A DNA stretch of 64,000 nucleotides, taken from Aminobacter sp. HY435. GTDB taxonomy: Bacteria > Pseudomonadota > Alphaproteobacteria > Rhizobiales > Rhizobiaceae. Shown one piece after another: positions 1 through 7,726 of this stretch. Positions within the stretch are counted from its first letter, which is position 1. Every line of letters begins with the position of its first letter. Below the pieces are notes generated by a model that was not told where the DNA came from, ran no database searches, and saw nothing but the letters and a program-made list of their open reading frames with translations. The DNA lies in NCBI RefSeq assembly GCF_027568395.1, contig NZ_JANKZL010000004.1, forward strand, positions 62,001 through 126,000, read 5' to 3'. The position numbers and the translations under genes are program-made.

Positions 1-2149
1 ATTCGTCGTCGGGCGATTCCGCCGGCGGCTCGTAAGGCACGGCCAGGATGACCGCCTTGCCGTCCGGACGGCCGTAGAACCGCACCCCCTCGCCCGGCTT
101 GACATAAGGGTCATAACCCTCGCGGTACCGCCACCTCGTTTCCTTGCCGTCCACCACGGGCCAACGCAGGCCTCGCTCTTCGTGGTAGCGATCGTAGGGC
201 GCCAGATCATGGCCGTGGCCCCTGCCGAAAGCAGCGTACTCCTCAAACAGGCCCTTCTGCAGATAAAAGCCAAAGTCCTTGGACTCGACGTTTTCGTATT
301 CAGGGTTGATTTCCGCTACCGGGAACTTGTCCACATTGCCGTTGCGGAAGAGAACGTCGAACAGCGTCTTGCCACGGTATTCGGGGTTCGCATCGAGGAT
401 CTCCGCGGGCCAGACCTCGTCCGTGGTGAAACGCTTCGAGAACTCCACCAACTGCCAGAGGTCGGACCGTGCGTCCCCTTTCGCCTGCACCAATTGGTGC
501 CACACATGGGTTCGGCGCTCGGCATTGCCGTAAGCGCCTTCCTTCTCCACCCACATGGCAGCCGGCAGGATCAGGTCCGCGCTCAAGGCGGTTACGGTCG
601 GGTAGACATCCGACACGACGATGAAGTTGTCGGGATTGCGGTAGCCGGGATAGGTCTCCTGGCTGTTGTTCGGCCCGGCCTGGACGTTGTTGTTGACCTG
701 CACCCAGTAGAAATTGAGCTTGCCGTCCTTGAGCATCCGGTCCTGCTCGACGGCGTGGTATCCGGGTTTGTCGGGCAGCAGACCGTGCGGCAGCTTCCAT
801 ATTTCCTCGGCATGCGCCCGATGCTCGGGATTGGTAACCACCATGTCAGCGGGCAGGCGATGTGCGAAGGTCCCGACCTCGCGGGCGGTTCCGCACGCCG
901 ACGGCTGGCCGGTCAGCGAAAACGGGCTGTTGCCCGGCTCCGAGATTTTGCCCGTCAACAGGTGGATGTTGTAGACCATCTGGTTGGCCCACACGCCGCG
1001 GACGTGCTGATTGAATCCCATCGTCCAGAGCGACATGACCTTGCGGGCCGGGTCGGCATAGAGCTCGGCAAGCTCCTCCAGGAACTCGCGTTCGACCCCG
1101 GTAAGCTCGACAGTCTTTTCCAGCGTGTACTCCGCCACGAAGACTTTGAACTCGTCGAAGCCGATGGGCTCCATCTTGCCCGCGTCGGCCGCTCCCTTTG
1201 CCGCGACCTCCAGCGGGTGCTCGGGCCTGAGTCCGTACCCAATGTCGGTGGTGCCCTTCATGAAAGTCGTATGGTCGCGTACGAACGCCTCGTTGACGCG
1301 GCCCGTCGTGATGATGTGGTTTGCGATGTAGTTGAGGATCGCCAGGTCGGTCCCCGGCTTGAAGATCACCGGGATGTCGGCCAGATCCATGCTGCGGTGG
1401 GTGAACGTCGACAGGACCGCGACCTTCACATGCGGATGCCCAAGCCTGCGGTCCGCAAGGCGCGTCCACAGGATCGGATGCATCTCCGCCATGTTCGAAC
1501 CCCACAGAACGAAAGCGTCGGCGGCCTCGAAGTCATCGTAGCAGCCCATCGGCTCGTCCATGCCGAATGTCCGCATAAACCCGTAGGCAGCGGACGCCAT
1601 GCAATGCCGCGCATTGGGGTCGAGGTTGTTGGAGCGGAACCCTGCCCGCATCAGCTTGGTCGCTGCGTATCCTTCGAAAATCGTCCACTGGCCGGAGCCG
1701 AACATGCCGACGGCGGTCGGTCCCTTCTCCTTCAGCACCTGCTTGCACTTCTCGGCCATCACGTCGAAGGCTTCGTCCCAGGAGACTGGCTCGAATTCCC
1801 CCTCCTTGTCGAAGACCCCGTTCCGCTTGCGAAGCAGCGGCGTGGTCAACCTGTCGGCGCCGTACATGATCTTGGAAAGGAAGTACCCTTTCACGCAGTT
1901 CAGGCCACGGTTGACCTCCGCCTGCATGTCGCCATGCGTGGCAACGACCTGGCCTTCCTTGACCCCGACCATGACCCCGCACCCGGTGCCGCAGAAACGG
2001 CATGGCGCTTTCGACCATTTGATCTCGAGGGCACTCACCCCACCGGGGACCGGCTGCGCGGCAGCCGGCAAGGAGATTCCGGCTGCGGCAGCCGCGATGC
2101 CAGCCGCATGGGCCTTCAGAACCTCGCGCCGTGTCAGTTCGGTCGTCAT
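1..2149 (-). CDS. napA: periplasmic nitrate reductase catalytic subunit NapA (3' end cut by window)
   Basis: NapA reduces nitrate to nitrite in the periplasm, using a bis-MGD molybdenum cofactor and one [4Fe-4S] cluster. The encoded N-terminus has a twin-arginine signal (R7-R8 in TRREVLKA, then an Ala-rich stretch ending near residue 32). It is followed by the cluster-binding C50-x2-C53-x3-C57 in CRFCGTGCG. About 716 codons are present and NapA is usually about 830 residues, so roughly the last 115 lie outside the window. The ATG at 2147-2149 overlaps the napD stop by 4 bp, indicating translational coupling. napB and napC would be expected further left but are not visible. The identification is firm; only completeness is unknown. 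Confidence 0.96.
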   Translation of the reverse strand, partial: MTTELTRREVLKAHAAGIAAAAAGISLPAAAQPVPGGVSALEIKWSKAPCRFCGTGCGVMVGVKEGQVVATHGDMQAEVNRGLNCVKGYFLSKIMYGADRLTTPLLRKRNGVFDKEGEFEPVSWDEAFDVMAEKCKQVLKEKGPTAVGMFGSGQWTIFEGYAATKLMRAGFRSNNLDPNARHCMASAAYGFMRTFGMDEPMGCYDDFEAADAFVLWGSNMAEMHPILWTRLADRRLGHPHVKVAVLSTFTHRSMDLADIPVIFKPGTDLAILNYIANHIITTGRVNEAFVRDHTTFMKGTTDIGYGLRPEHPLEVAAKGAADAGKMEPIGFDEFKVFVAEYTLEKTVELTGVEREFLEELAELYADPARKVMSLWTMGFNQHVRGVWANQMVYNIHLLTGKISEPGNSPFSLTGQPSACGTAREVGTFAHRLPADMVVTNPEHRAHAEEIWKLPHGLLPDKPGYHAVEQDRMLKDGKLNFYWVQVNNNVQAGPNNSQETYPGYRNPDNFIVVSDVYPTVTALSADLILPAAMWVEKEGAYGNAERRTHVWHQLVQAKGDARSDLWQLVEFSKRFTTDEVWPAEILDANPEYRGKTLFDVLFRNGNVDKFPVAEINPEYENVESKDFGFYLQKGLFEEYAAFGRGHGHDLAPYDRYHEERGLRWPVVDGKETRWRYREGYDPYVKPGEGVRFYGRPDGKAVILAVPYEPPAESPDDE

Positions 2150-2412
2150 TGTCCCGGGACCTCCGCTTCTTCAATGTGTTCAAAAACCATGTTCGCCGCG
2201 ACCACCCCGTCAAGCAACGCCATCCGTGTCAGGCAGTCGCCCATTGCTCCGGTACTGTCACCTTCAATCACGACGACAATCTTGCCTTGGTGCCTGGCCC
2301 TGACCTCGACCCCTTCCATTGCCGCAAGCAGGACAGCAACGCTGTCCGCCTTTTGGGGCAGCGCGGAGATCACAGCGCTTGAGATATGGCGAGTGCGGAC
2401 GCTGTCAGGCAT
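2146..2412 (-). CDS. napD: NapD, chaperone for NapA maturation
   Basis: This 88-residue cytoplasmic protein matches the NapD family in length and pattern. It has an N-terminal strand [10 protein letters not shown], a helix with the acidic GVEVRA region, and a central KIVVVIEG strand, which together form a ferredoxin-like fold. NapD binds the Tat signal of NapA and holds back export until the cofactor is inserted. Its start overlaps the end of napF by 8 bp and its stop overlaps the napA start by 4 bp, so it sits inside the napEFDA operon. Confidence 0.93.
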   Translation of the reverse strand: MPDSVRTRHISSAVISALPQKADSVAVLLAAMEGVEVRARHQGKIVVVIEGDSTGAMGDCLTRMALLDGVVAANMVFEHIEEAEVPGQ

Positions 2413-2902
2413 GTTCTACTTCCTTGCGGCGTTCCGCGACCGTGATCGCGCCCGCGGGGCAGACGCTGATGCAGCGCCCACAGCCGCTGCAGGCAGCTTC
2501 ATCCAGCTCAGGCAGGAACGGGCCCCCCACGCGGGGACGGAACCGGATGGCTTCTTCCGGGCACGCGTCCCGGCACGACTGGCACGCAATGCCATTTTGG
2601 GCGAAACACGACGGGCCGATTGAGACGGCAGAAAGAAGTCGGCGCGGAACGTCGCCGACGAACACAGGTTCGGGACAGGCGGCGGCACACTTGCCGCAGA
2701 AGGTGCATTCGCCGCCGGCGAAATCCAGAAACGGCAAGCCGTCCTTGAGCGACACGATCACCGCAGGACAGGCCTCGACGCAGGCGTTGCACCCCGTGCA
2801 CGAATGAAGGTCCACCGCCCCCGGCGGACGTGCCAGAAGTTCAGGCGGCAATGACGTGCGTGCGGTAAGGAACGAACGTCTGGTTATCTCGGCGGTGCCC
2901 AT
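2405..2902 (-). CDS. napF: NapF, ferredoxin-type iron-sulfur protein
   Basis: The 165-residue product carries four cysteine motifs of the [4Fe-4S] type: CTGCNACVEACP, CTFCGKCAAACP, CQSCRDACP and CSGCGRCISVCP. This is the arrangement seen in NapF. NapF is a cytoplasmic iron-sulfur protein implicated in maturing or activating NapA before export. The gene lies between napE and napD with a short spacer upstream and an 8-bp overlap downstream. The ATG is chosen because the next in-frame starts would remove the conserved TRRSFL segment at the N-terminus. Confidence 0.94.
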   Translation of the reverse strand: MGTAEITRRSFLTARTSLPPELLARPPGAVDLHSCTGCNACVEACPAVIVSLKDGLPFLDFAGGECTFCGKCAAACPEPVFVGDVPRRLLSAVSIGPSCFAQNGIACQSCRDACPEEAIRFRPRVGGPFLPELDEAACSGCGRCISVCPAGAITVAERRKEVEHA

Positions 2903-2911
2903 GTCCGCGCC

Positions 2912-3103
2912 TCAGCCGCCATGCGGCCCGGGTGGGCCAAAGATGATCTGAAACATCCAGACAAGAAATCCGTAGCCGCCAACCACTCCGACGGCCACAA
3001 CGGGCCAGATTCCAAAGGCCAGAACAAGAAAGGCGAAAAGCTCATTGCGTCGCTTGCGCCGCATGTCGGGCACCAACGCTTCATCGGGTGTGTCTTGAGC
3101 CAT
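2912..3103 (-). CDS. napE: NapE, small membrane protein of the nap operon
   Basis: The 63-residue protein has a charged cytoplasmic N-terminus (RRKRRNELFAFLVLAFGIWP) and one hydrophobic segment of about 30 residues, as in the NapE family. Its role is unclear; it is often the first nap gene in alphaproteobacteria. A good ribosome-binding sequence (GGGAGAGG) precedes the ATG. It is the first gene of the visible nap operon, so the promoter should lie in 3104-3437. Confidence 0.9.
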   Translation of the reverse strand: MAQDTPDEALVPDMRRKRRNELFAFLVLAFGIWPVVAVGVVGGYGFLVWMFQIIFGPPGPHGG

Positions 3104-3437
3104 GAAACCTCTCCCTAGATGTCGAGCGTGTCCGACATCCTTGGTACCTCTGCGACAAGCTATTTAGATCGTCTTTATGTCTAGAACGTAACTGCCAATC
3201 ACGGCTGCATGCTCCCACACGGGTCTTTTCTTTTCATCGCCCCAGACTAGCCAAAAAAGTGGCATTCGCAACGAATCCATCTCAACTATTCCGGAGGTAG
3301 CAGAGACAGCGTATTATACCCAGGATCTTGACGATTTGATCGAGGCAGACGTTCGAATGGGACGTTCGCGGCAACCGATGCCGAACTGATCACGGCCAAG
3401 GCCCCAAGAGTTCCACTGCAACTTGACGAGGCAGCGT
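3104..3437. other. intergenic region between napE and nnrS
   Basis: This 334-base stretch lies upstream of napE and downstream of nnrS. I find no convincing gene in it. It must hold the nap promoter, but unlike the other denitrification promoters here it has no TTG-N8-CAA palindrome. No clear terminator hairpin for nnrS was found either. Confidence 0.5.
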
Positions 3438-4583
3438 CTAGCGATCCGGTGGGCATCGGCGGACGAGCAATGGCTGATGGAACGCTGCGATAAATAGCAG
3501 AAACGCAACGAGCCAAAGCCCGCCTGACGACGCCAACCACACCGAAGCGATACCGGGGAGAAGTTCACCCCCAACGCGAACGACCGCCGCGCACGTCATT
3601 GCGGTGTAGGCTGCCGTGGCGCGAATTGACCGGGCAAAAGCGAGTCCGCTGTGCTTCCGGATCATGCTCCCCATGATTGCCAGCGACATCGTTCCGAACG
3701 CCCCTACGGTCCAGGCATGCACCGCGGCCGCTGTGCTGGCATACAACGGCGCCAATATGTGGAGGGCCAGCAGGGCGAAACCCAGTCCGATCCAACAGTA
3801 TCCCACATGGAGCGCCGCGACCGCTGCGGGCAGACGAACCCGCCAGCCTCGCCATTGCGTCGCCCGCGCCAGCTGGAGCGAGGCACATGCCGCGCAGGCG
3901 ACGGCGGTGACTTGTCCGTTGGGCATTGCGATCCAGAAAGTGAGCGCCAACGCTGCAACCACCGCCGATGCCTTCTCTACAACTGCCACCGGAGCGGAGA
4001 CTGGCTGAGCACCGGAATTGCAGAGATACGCGGCCGTCAAGGCAGGGATGACCCGACCGCCCACGACCATCAGCAGGCCCGTCATCGTTGCGAGCGACAG
4101 ACGCAGCGTGAGCTCAATTTGATATGATGCCGCGGTCATGGTTGCGCTTGCAGAGAAACCGAATAGCAGCAGGACTATCTTGTAGTTCCGACGGTCCCTC
4201 GAGGCGATAACACTCCCCGCCGTCGTCAGGGTGAGCGCGAACAGGAAAACCGCAGCGATAGCTGGCCCGCTGCCGTGCGGCCCAAGGACGTACGATCCGC
4301 GCGCGGCGATCCACAGGGCGAGAAGGAATTTCGACACCGCGTTCCGCGGCCCTGCCCGCCCGGTCCAACGCGGAAGGGCCGTCAAGAGGAAGCCCGCGAG
4401 CATGGCGGGAAACGTGCCGTACAGCAGAACTTGGCGATGCCAGTCGCCGGCCGACAGGCCCGCAAGCCACGGCTGTGCCCATGACAACGCCGGGGTCCAA
4501 ATCGCGGCTCCGACAAGCGCATCCAGCGAAGCGACGGCGAAAAACGGGCGGAACGGCTCCTTGCCGTATGACGGCCGCGTCAA
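3438..4583 (-). CDS. nnrS: NnrS family membrane protein (NO stress/denitrification)
   Basis: The product is about 381 residues and almost entirely hydrophobic, with around 12 likely membrane spans, matching NnrS in size and character. Family features include the opening EPFRPFF, HRQVLLYG, VGGRVIPALT and HAWTVGAFGTMSLAIMGSM with conserved histidines. NnrS is a heme- and copper-containing membrane protein linked to protection from nitric oxide and to NnrR/NNR-controlled denitrification. Translation appears to start at a TTG (4581-4583) that overlaps the stop of the DUF2249 gene (TTGA), implying coupling. No later ATG would keep the conserved N-terminus. Confidence 0.9.
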   Translation of the reverse strand: MTRPSYGKEPFRPFFAVASLDALVGAAIWTPALSWAQPWLAGLSAGDWHRQVLLYGTFPAMLAGFLLTALPRWTGRAGPRNAVSKFLLALWIAARGSYVLGPHGSGPAIAAVFLFALTLTTAGSVIASRDRRNYKIVLLLFGFSASATMTAASYQIELTLRLSLATMTGLLMVVGGRVIPALTAAYLCNSGAQPVSAPVAVVEKASAVVAALALTFWIAMPNGQVTAVACAACASLQLARATQWRGWRVRLPAAVAALHVGYCWIGLGFALLALHILAPLYASTAAAVHAWTVGAFGTMSLAIMGSMIRKHSGLAFARSIRATAAYTAMTCAAVVRVGGELLPGIASVWLASSGGLWLVAFLLFIAAFHQPLLVRRCPPDR

Positions 4584-4825
4584 CCGGGCAGCGGCTCGGC
4601 TGCCCGCTTGCCGATCTCAATGAGCCAATAGGGCGGCCCCGCCTGCAGACAGACCCAGCTATGCTCTTTGTCGAAAAATGCGTCAAATTGACGGGATAGC
4701 TTGCCTGGATCGAAGTCACAAACGACCACACACGCCTCGCCAGGATTGAGACCGTCGAAGATCGACAACACTGCCGCCCGCTTCTTTGCAGCTGGCAGAT
4801 TGCTGACGTCGAAAGTTGAGTTCAT
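4580..4825 (-). CDS. DUF2249 domain protein co-transcribed with nnrS
   Basis: This 81-residue soluble protein has the DUF2249 pattern: a DVSNLP start, a KRAAVLSIFDGLNPGEACVV segment, a central FDPGKLSRQ and a final WLIEIGKR strand. DUF2249 proteins have a TusA-like small alpha/beta fold and often neighbour denitrification and NO-detoxification genes; their biochemical role is not established. ATG 4823-4825 is preferred over an in-frame GTG six bases upstream because GGAG then has a 7-nt spacing. The gene ends on the nnrS start. An FNR/NNR-like box at 4878-4891 lies about 50 bp upstream. Confidence 0.82.
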   Translation of the reverse strand: MNSTFDVSNLPAAKKRAAVLSIFDGLNPGEACVVVCDFDPGKLSRQFDAFFDKEHSWVCLQAGPPYWLIEIGKRAAEPLPG

Positions 4826-4877
4826 CGCCACACTCCATTTGTGGCAGCGACTTCAGCAAGATTCGACATGCGCTTCC

Positions 4878-4891
4878 TTGCGCAGCGACAA
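4878..4891. promoter_or_regulatory. FNR/NNR-like box upstream of DUF2249-nnrS
   Basis: TTGCGCAGCGACAA fits the TTG-N8-CAA core of FNR/CRP-family regulators such as NnrR/NNR. Its centre is about 59 bp before the DUF2249 start, right for an activator near -41.5 of a promoter with a short leader. Confidence 0.6.
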
Positions 4892-5145
4892 AGAAGTTGG
4901 CCCCGGTTTCCCGTATGTGGCGAAGACCTGACATGCAGCCAGTTGCCGCATGTCCAGTCTTCTGACGGACAATACGAGGCGAGACGATGCAAACTTCACT
5001 GGGGGATTTTCGGAGCCGAACGACGGAGCGGCGCTGCAACAGGTTCCGTTTCCTGGTGGCGCGTTGGTGGTTGCGAGAGGTGTGGCATTGGACCAGATAG
5101 GCGCGCCTTGCCTGCCGCACAGCGGACGGCGGGGATCATGAGTCT

Positions 5146-5159
5146 TTGTTCCAGCACAA
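5146..5159. promoter_or_regulatory. FNR/NNR-like box upstream of the DUF6455 gene
   Basis: TTGTTCCAGCACAA matches TTG-N8-CAA. Its centre is about 80 bp upstream of the ATG at 5233, leaving room for a leader of about 40 nt if bound at -41.5. Confidence 0.55.
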
Positions 5160-5232
5160 CGAAAGGACGTTCGCGACACGCTAGGAACGGCAATTCGAGT
5201 TGCCATGGTGACCCAAGGAGGAGAAGGCTTCC

Positions 5233-5643
5233 ATGACTGTTCCCATTGTTAAGGCGTATGCAATCTGGAGTTCGGCCGTTGAGCGCTACCAGGATTGGCG
5301 GGAGCGTCGAAGGACTTTCCGCGAAGTGGAAGGTCTAGATCAACGCGAGCGCAGCAGATTGCTTCTCGAGGTCGGCATGACAACCACAGATTTCGCAACC
5401 GCAATGCGGTTTGCCTTCGCGTCAAGCATCCTGCTGCCGGAGGCGTTCAGGTCAGTGGGTGTGGATTACGACAAGTTCGAGGCCCGCCATCCGGAATGGA
5501 ACCAGGACATGCGCCGGACGTGCATGCTCTGCCCGGAGCGGCGGCGCTGCAATGACCGACTGAAGGACTCGTCGTTCGCGGCGACCTATGCGGAGTTTTG
5601 TCCCAATAGCCGCAGTCTGGAAGAACTGGTCTCGGTCCACTAG
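5233..5643 (+). CDS. DUF6455 family cysteine-containing protein
   Basis: The 136-residue product ends in a cysteine pattern, CMLCPERRRC followed about 23 residues later by YAEFCPNSRSLEEL, that matches what I know of DUF6455: four cysteines that could bind a metal or an iron-sulfur cluster. The N-terminal half is helical and charged. No function is established for the family. A strong ribosome-binding site (AGGAGGAGAAGG) precedes the ATG. The upstream FNR/NNR-like box and its position between the nnrS operon and hemN suggest a role under low oxygen or NO. This role is inferred from context only. Confidence 0.78.
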   Translation: MTVPIVKAYAIWSSAVERYQDWRERRRTFREVEGLDQRERSRLLLEVGMTTTDFATAMRFAFASSILLPEAFRSVGVDYDKFEARHPEWNQDMRRTCMLCPERRRCNDRLKDSSFAATYAEFCPNSRSLEELVSVH

Positions 5644-5688
5644 GCAGTGGAGCGGTGCGGGGCCATTGCGCGCCCGCACCGCAATCCG

Positions 5689-5970
5689 TCAGTCGTCGCC
5701 GCAGCAGCACCCGCAGCCCGACTGAGCGCGTCGTCCGATTTGGACGCGCCAGGTTTCTGGGCCCTGCTCCAGATATTCCCAATCGAAAAGTCCGGGATAT
5801 CTCACCTCCAGCTGATAGTGCAGCGGACGCGGGTCATGATCGTTCATGAGCACGAAAGAGCCGCCTTCGGCCAAGGATTCGATCTGTCCAAAAATCCGGG
5901 GATGCCGCTCGGGACGGGGGATGGCCCGAACGTCGATGACGGGGATGGAATCGTTGTCTGCAACTGCCAT
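5689..5970 (-). CDS. DUF2249 domain protein with cysteine-rich tail
   Basis: The 93-residue protein begins MAVADNDSIPVIDVR and shows the DUF2249 core (FVLMNDHDPRPLHYQL, WEYLEQGPETWRVQIGR). It ends with the unusual tail SGCGCCCGDD, four cysteines close together that suggest metal or persulfide chemistry. It is a second, diverged DUF2249 beside the one linked to nnrS. The ATG at 5968-5970 is favoured because AGGA stands about 9 nt upstream; an in-frame ATG 24 bases earlier lacks a good site. The box at 6071-6084 probably controls it. Confidence 0.8.
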   Translation of the reverse strand: MAVADNDSIPVIDVRAIPRPERHPRIFGQIESLAEGGSFVLMNDHDPRPLHYQLEVRYPGLFDWEYLEQGPETWRVQIGRRAQSGCGCCCGDD

Positions 5971-6070
5971 GTAGCTTTGTCCTGCGGCCTCCAACTAAAC
6001 CCATGCCGAGAGGGGCCAGCTCCATTCTCGACAGGCGGGGGCAACCTAATGCGGCATGCGCGGCCGCAGA

Positions 6071-6084
6071 TTGTGCAAGCGCAA
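6071..6084. promoter_or_regulatory. FNR/NNR-like box between DUF2249 and hemN
   Basis: TTGTGCAAGCGCAA matches TTG-N8-CAA. It is about 108 bp from the minus-strand DUF2249 start and about 110 bp from the hemN start, so it may serve either gene; the box at 6120 is better placed for hemN. Confidence 0.6.
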
Positions 6085-6119
6085 ACAACCGGAAGAAACA
6101 GCAGTCCAGGCGACGCTTG

Positions 6120-6133
6120 TTGCGTTGGAACAA
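6120..6133. promoter_or_regulatory. FNR/NNR-like box upstream of hemN
   Basis: TTGCGTTGGAACAA matches TTG-N8-CAA. Its centre is 60 bp before the hemN ATG, consistent with activation at -41.5 and a leader of about 18 nt. Confidence 0.6.
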
Positions 6134-6186
6134 CGATGGCAGGACAACGAGGCGGGTAAGACAATCGGCGAAAACATAGGTGCCCG

Positions 6187-7539
6187 ATGTCCCAGTCTAT
6201 CCTGCAAAAGTACGGCGACGCTCGCCTCCCCCGCTACACCAGCTATCCGACCGCGCCCCGCTTCTCGCCAATGATCGGCGTTGACTCCTATGGCGACTGG
6301 CTCGAGCAACTGCCCGGCAAGGATCCCGTCTCGCTCTATCTGCACATCCCGTTCTGCCGATCGATGTGCTGGTATTGCGGCTGTCACACGACAATCACCC
6401 GGCAGGACCGCCCGATCCTCGACTACCTCGCCGTGCTGCGTGACGAGATCCGGATGGTTGCCGAACGCATCCAGCACCGCCTCCCGGTTGGCGAGGTACA
6501 TTTCGGCGGTGGCACGCCAACCATCATCTCGCCCGCGGAATTCCTCGAACTCGTCGGGCTCTTGAGGAAGCGCTACGCCTTCTCCGATACGACCGGGATC
6601 GCTGTCGAAATCGACCCGCGTCGGCTGACGCCTGAAATGGCGCAGACGCTGGGGCAAGCAGGCGTCACCCGCGCCAGCCTCGGCGTGCAAAGCTTCGATC
6701 CGGTGGTGCAGAAGGCAATCAACCGAATCCAGAGTCGGAAGGAAACGGCGGAATCCACTGACAATCTCCGCCGCGCGGGAGTGGGCGGCATCAATTTCGA
6801 CCTGATCTACGGGCTTCCGCATCAAACGGTGCAGTCCTGCATCGATACGGCCAATGCAGCCATTGAAATGCTGCCGGACCGCTTCGCCGTTTTCGGCTAT
6901 GCGCATATCCCCTCCTTCAAGAAGCATCAGCGCATGATCGACGAAAATGCCCTGCCCGACGGGGCCGCGCGCAACGAACAGGCGGAGGCGATTGCCGCGA
7001 CGCTGGTCGCCGCCGGCTATCGCCAAATCGGCCTCGACCATTTCGCCCTGCCCGGAGACGATCTGGTGCAGGCGCAGGAGTCAGGTCATCTGAGACGCAA
7101 TTTCCAGGGCTACACCACGGACAATTGCGAGACGCTCATCGGCTTCGGCGCTTCTGCCATCGGCCGCATGAAGCACGGCTATGTTCAGAACGAGGTGGCG
7201 CCAGGACTGTATGCCCAGCGGATTGCCGACGGGGAGTTGGCTACGGCCAAGGGCTATCGGCTGACCCACGAGGACAAGGTGAGAGCCGAGATCATAGAGC
7301 GGTTGATGTGCGACTTCGAGGTCGACATTGCGGCGGTCGGCCAAACCCACGATTTCGATACGTCAGCGCTGCTTGCCGGCAACGAAAGGCTGGCGGATCT
7401 GGCTGGCGATGAGGTGGTCCACCATACGGGCAGCATGATCCGCGTCAGTCAGGAACATCGTTTTGTCATCCGTGCAGTCGCCGCGGCCTTCGACGCATAT
7501 ATCGACCAGTCGACGCGCACGCACAGCAAGGCGGCATAG
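6187..7539 (+). CDS. hemN: oxygen-independent coproporphyrinogen III dehydrogenase HemN
   Basis: HemN is a radical SAM enzyme that converts coproporphyrinogen III to protoporphyrinogen IX without oxygen, supplying heme under anaerobiosis. The 450-residue product has the HemN cluster motif C57-x3-C61-x2-C64-x-C66 (CRSMCWYCGC), preceded by LYLHIPF. It also has GGGTPT, EIDPRRLT, SLGVQSFD and DLIYGLP motifs. Length and the CxC cysteine distinguish it from the shorter HemW. The spacer on its left has two FNR/NNR-like boxes. Placement beside nor genes fits the heme demand of the NorCB complex. Confidence 0.96.
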   Translation: MSQSILQKYGDARLPRYTSYPTAPRFSPMIGVDSYGDWLEQLPGKDPVSLYLHIPFCRSMCWYCGCHTTITRQDRPILDYLAVLRDEIRMVAERIQHRLPVGEVHFGGGTPTIISPAEFLELVGLLRKRYAFSDTTGIAVEIDPRRLTPEMAQTLGQAGVTRASLGVQSFDPVVQKAINRIQSRKETAESTDNLRRAGVGGINFDLIYGLPHQTVQSCIDTANAAIEMLPDRFAVFGYAHIPSFKKHQRMIDENALPDGAARNEQAEAIAATLVAAGYRQIGLDHFALPGDDLVQAQESGHLRRNFQGYTTDNCETLIGFGASAIGRMKHGYVQNEVAPGLYAQRIADGELATAKGYRLTHEDKVRAEIIERLMCDFEVDIAAVGQTHDFDTSALLAGNERLADLAGDEVVHHTGSMIRVSQEHRFVIRAVAAAFDAYIDQSTRTHSKAA

Positions 7540-7673
7540 GGCGAGCGTTCTGCCGCTGCTGAACTGTCTCTGAAAGGTCGCATTCCTTCGCGCCACCCTC
7601 TGTCCTGCAGCACAGAGGGGGCGCTAAGGAGCGGGGCGCTTATTGTTCCGAATCCATCGAAACACCCCCACGC

Positions 7674-7705
7674 AAAAAGGCCCGGCTCTGGCGCGCCGGG
7701 CCTTT
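7674..7705. terminator. bidirectional intrinsic terminator between hemN and norD
   Basis: A perfect 9-bp stem (AGGCCCGGC at 7678-7686, complement at 7695-7703) has an 8-nt loop. A-residues on the left give a U-run for the minus-strand nor transcript, and TTT on the right gives a weaker one for hemN. It lies about 20 bp past the norD stop. Confidence 0.8.
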
Positions 7706-7726
7706 CGCCATCGCGGCCTTGTCCCC

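Noticed and set aside
182-2623. 813-residue open frame on the plus strand
   Set aside because: It is antisense to napA and napD, which have full motifs and overlaps; the composition is that of a GC-rich shadow frame.
3329-3342. TTGACGATTTGATC as an FNR box for napE
   Set aside because: It has only one half-site; the second half does not read CAA at the right spacing, and it is over 200 bp from napE.
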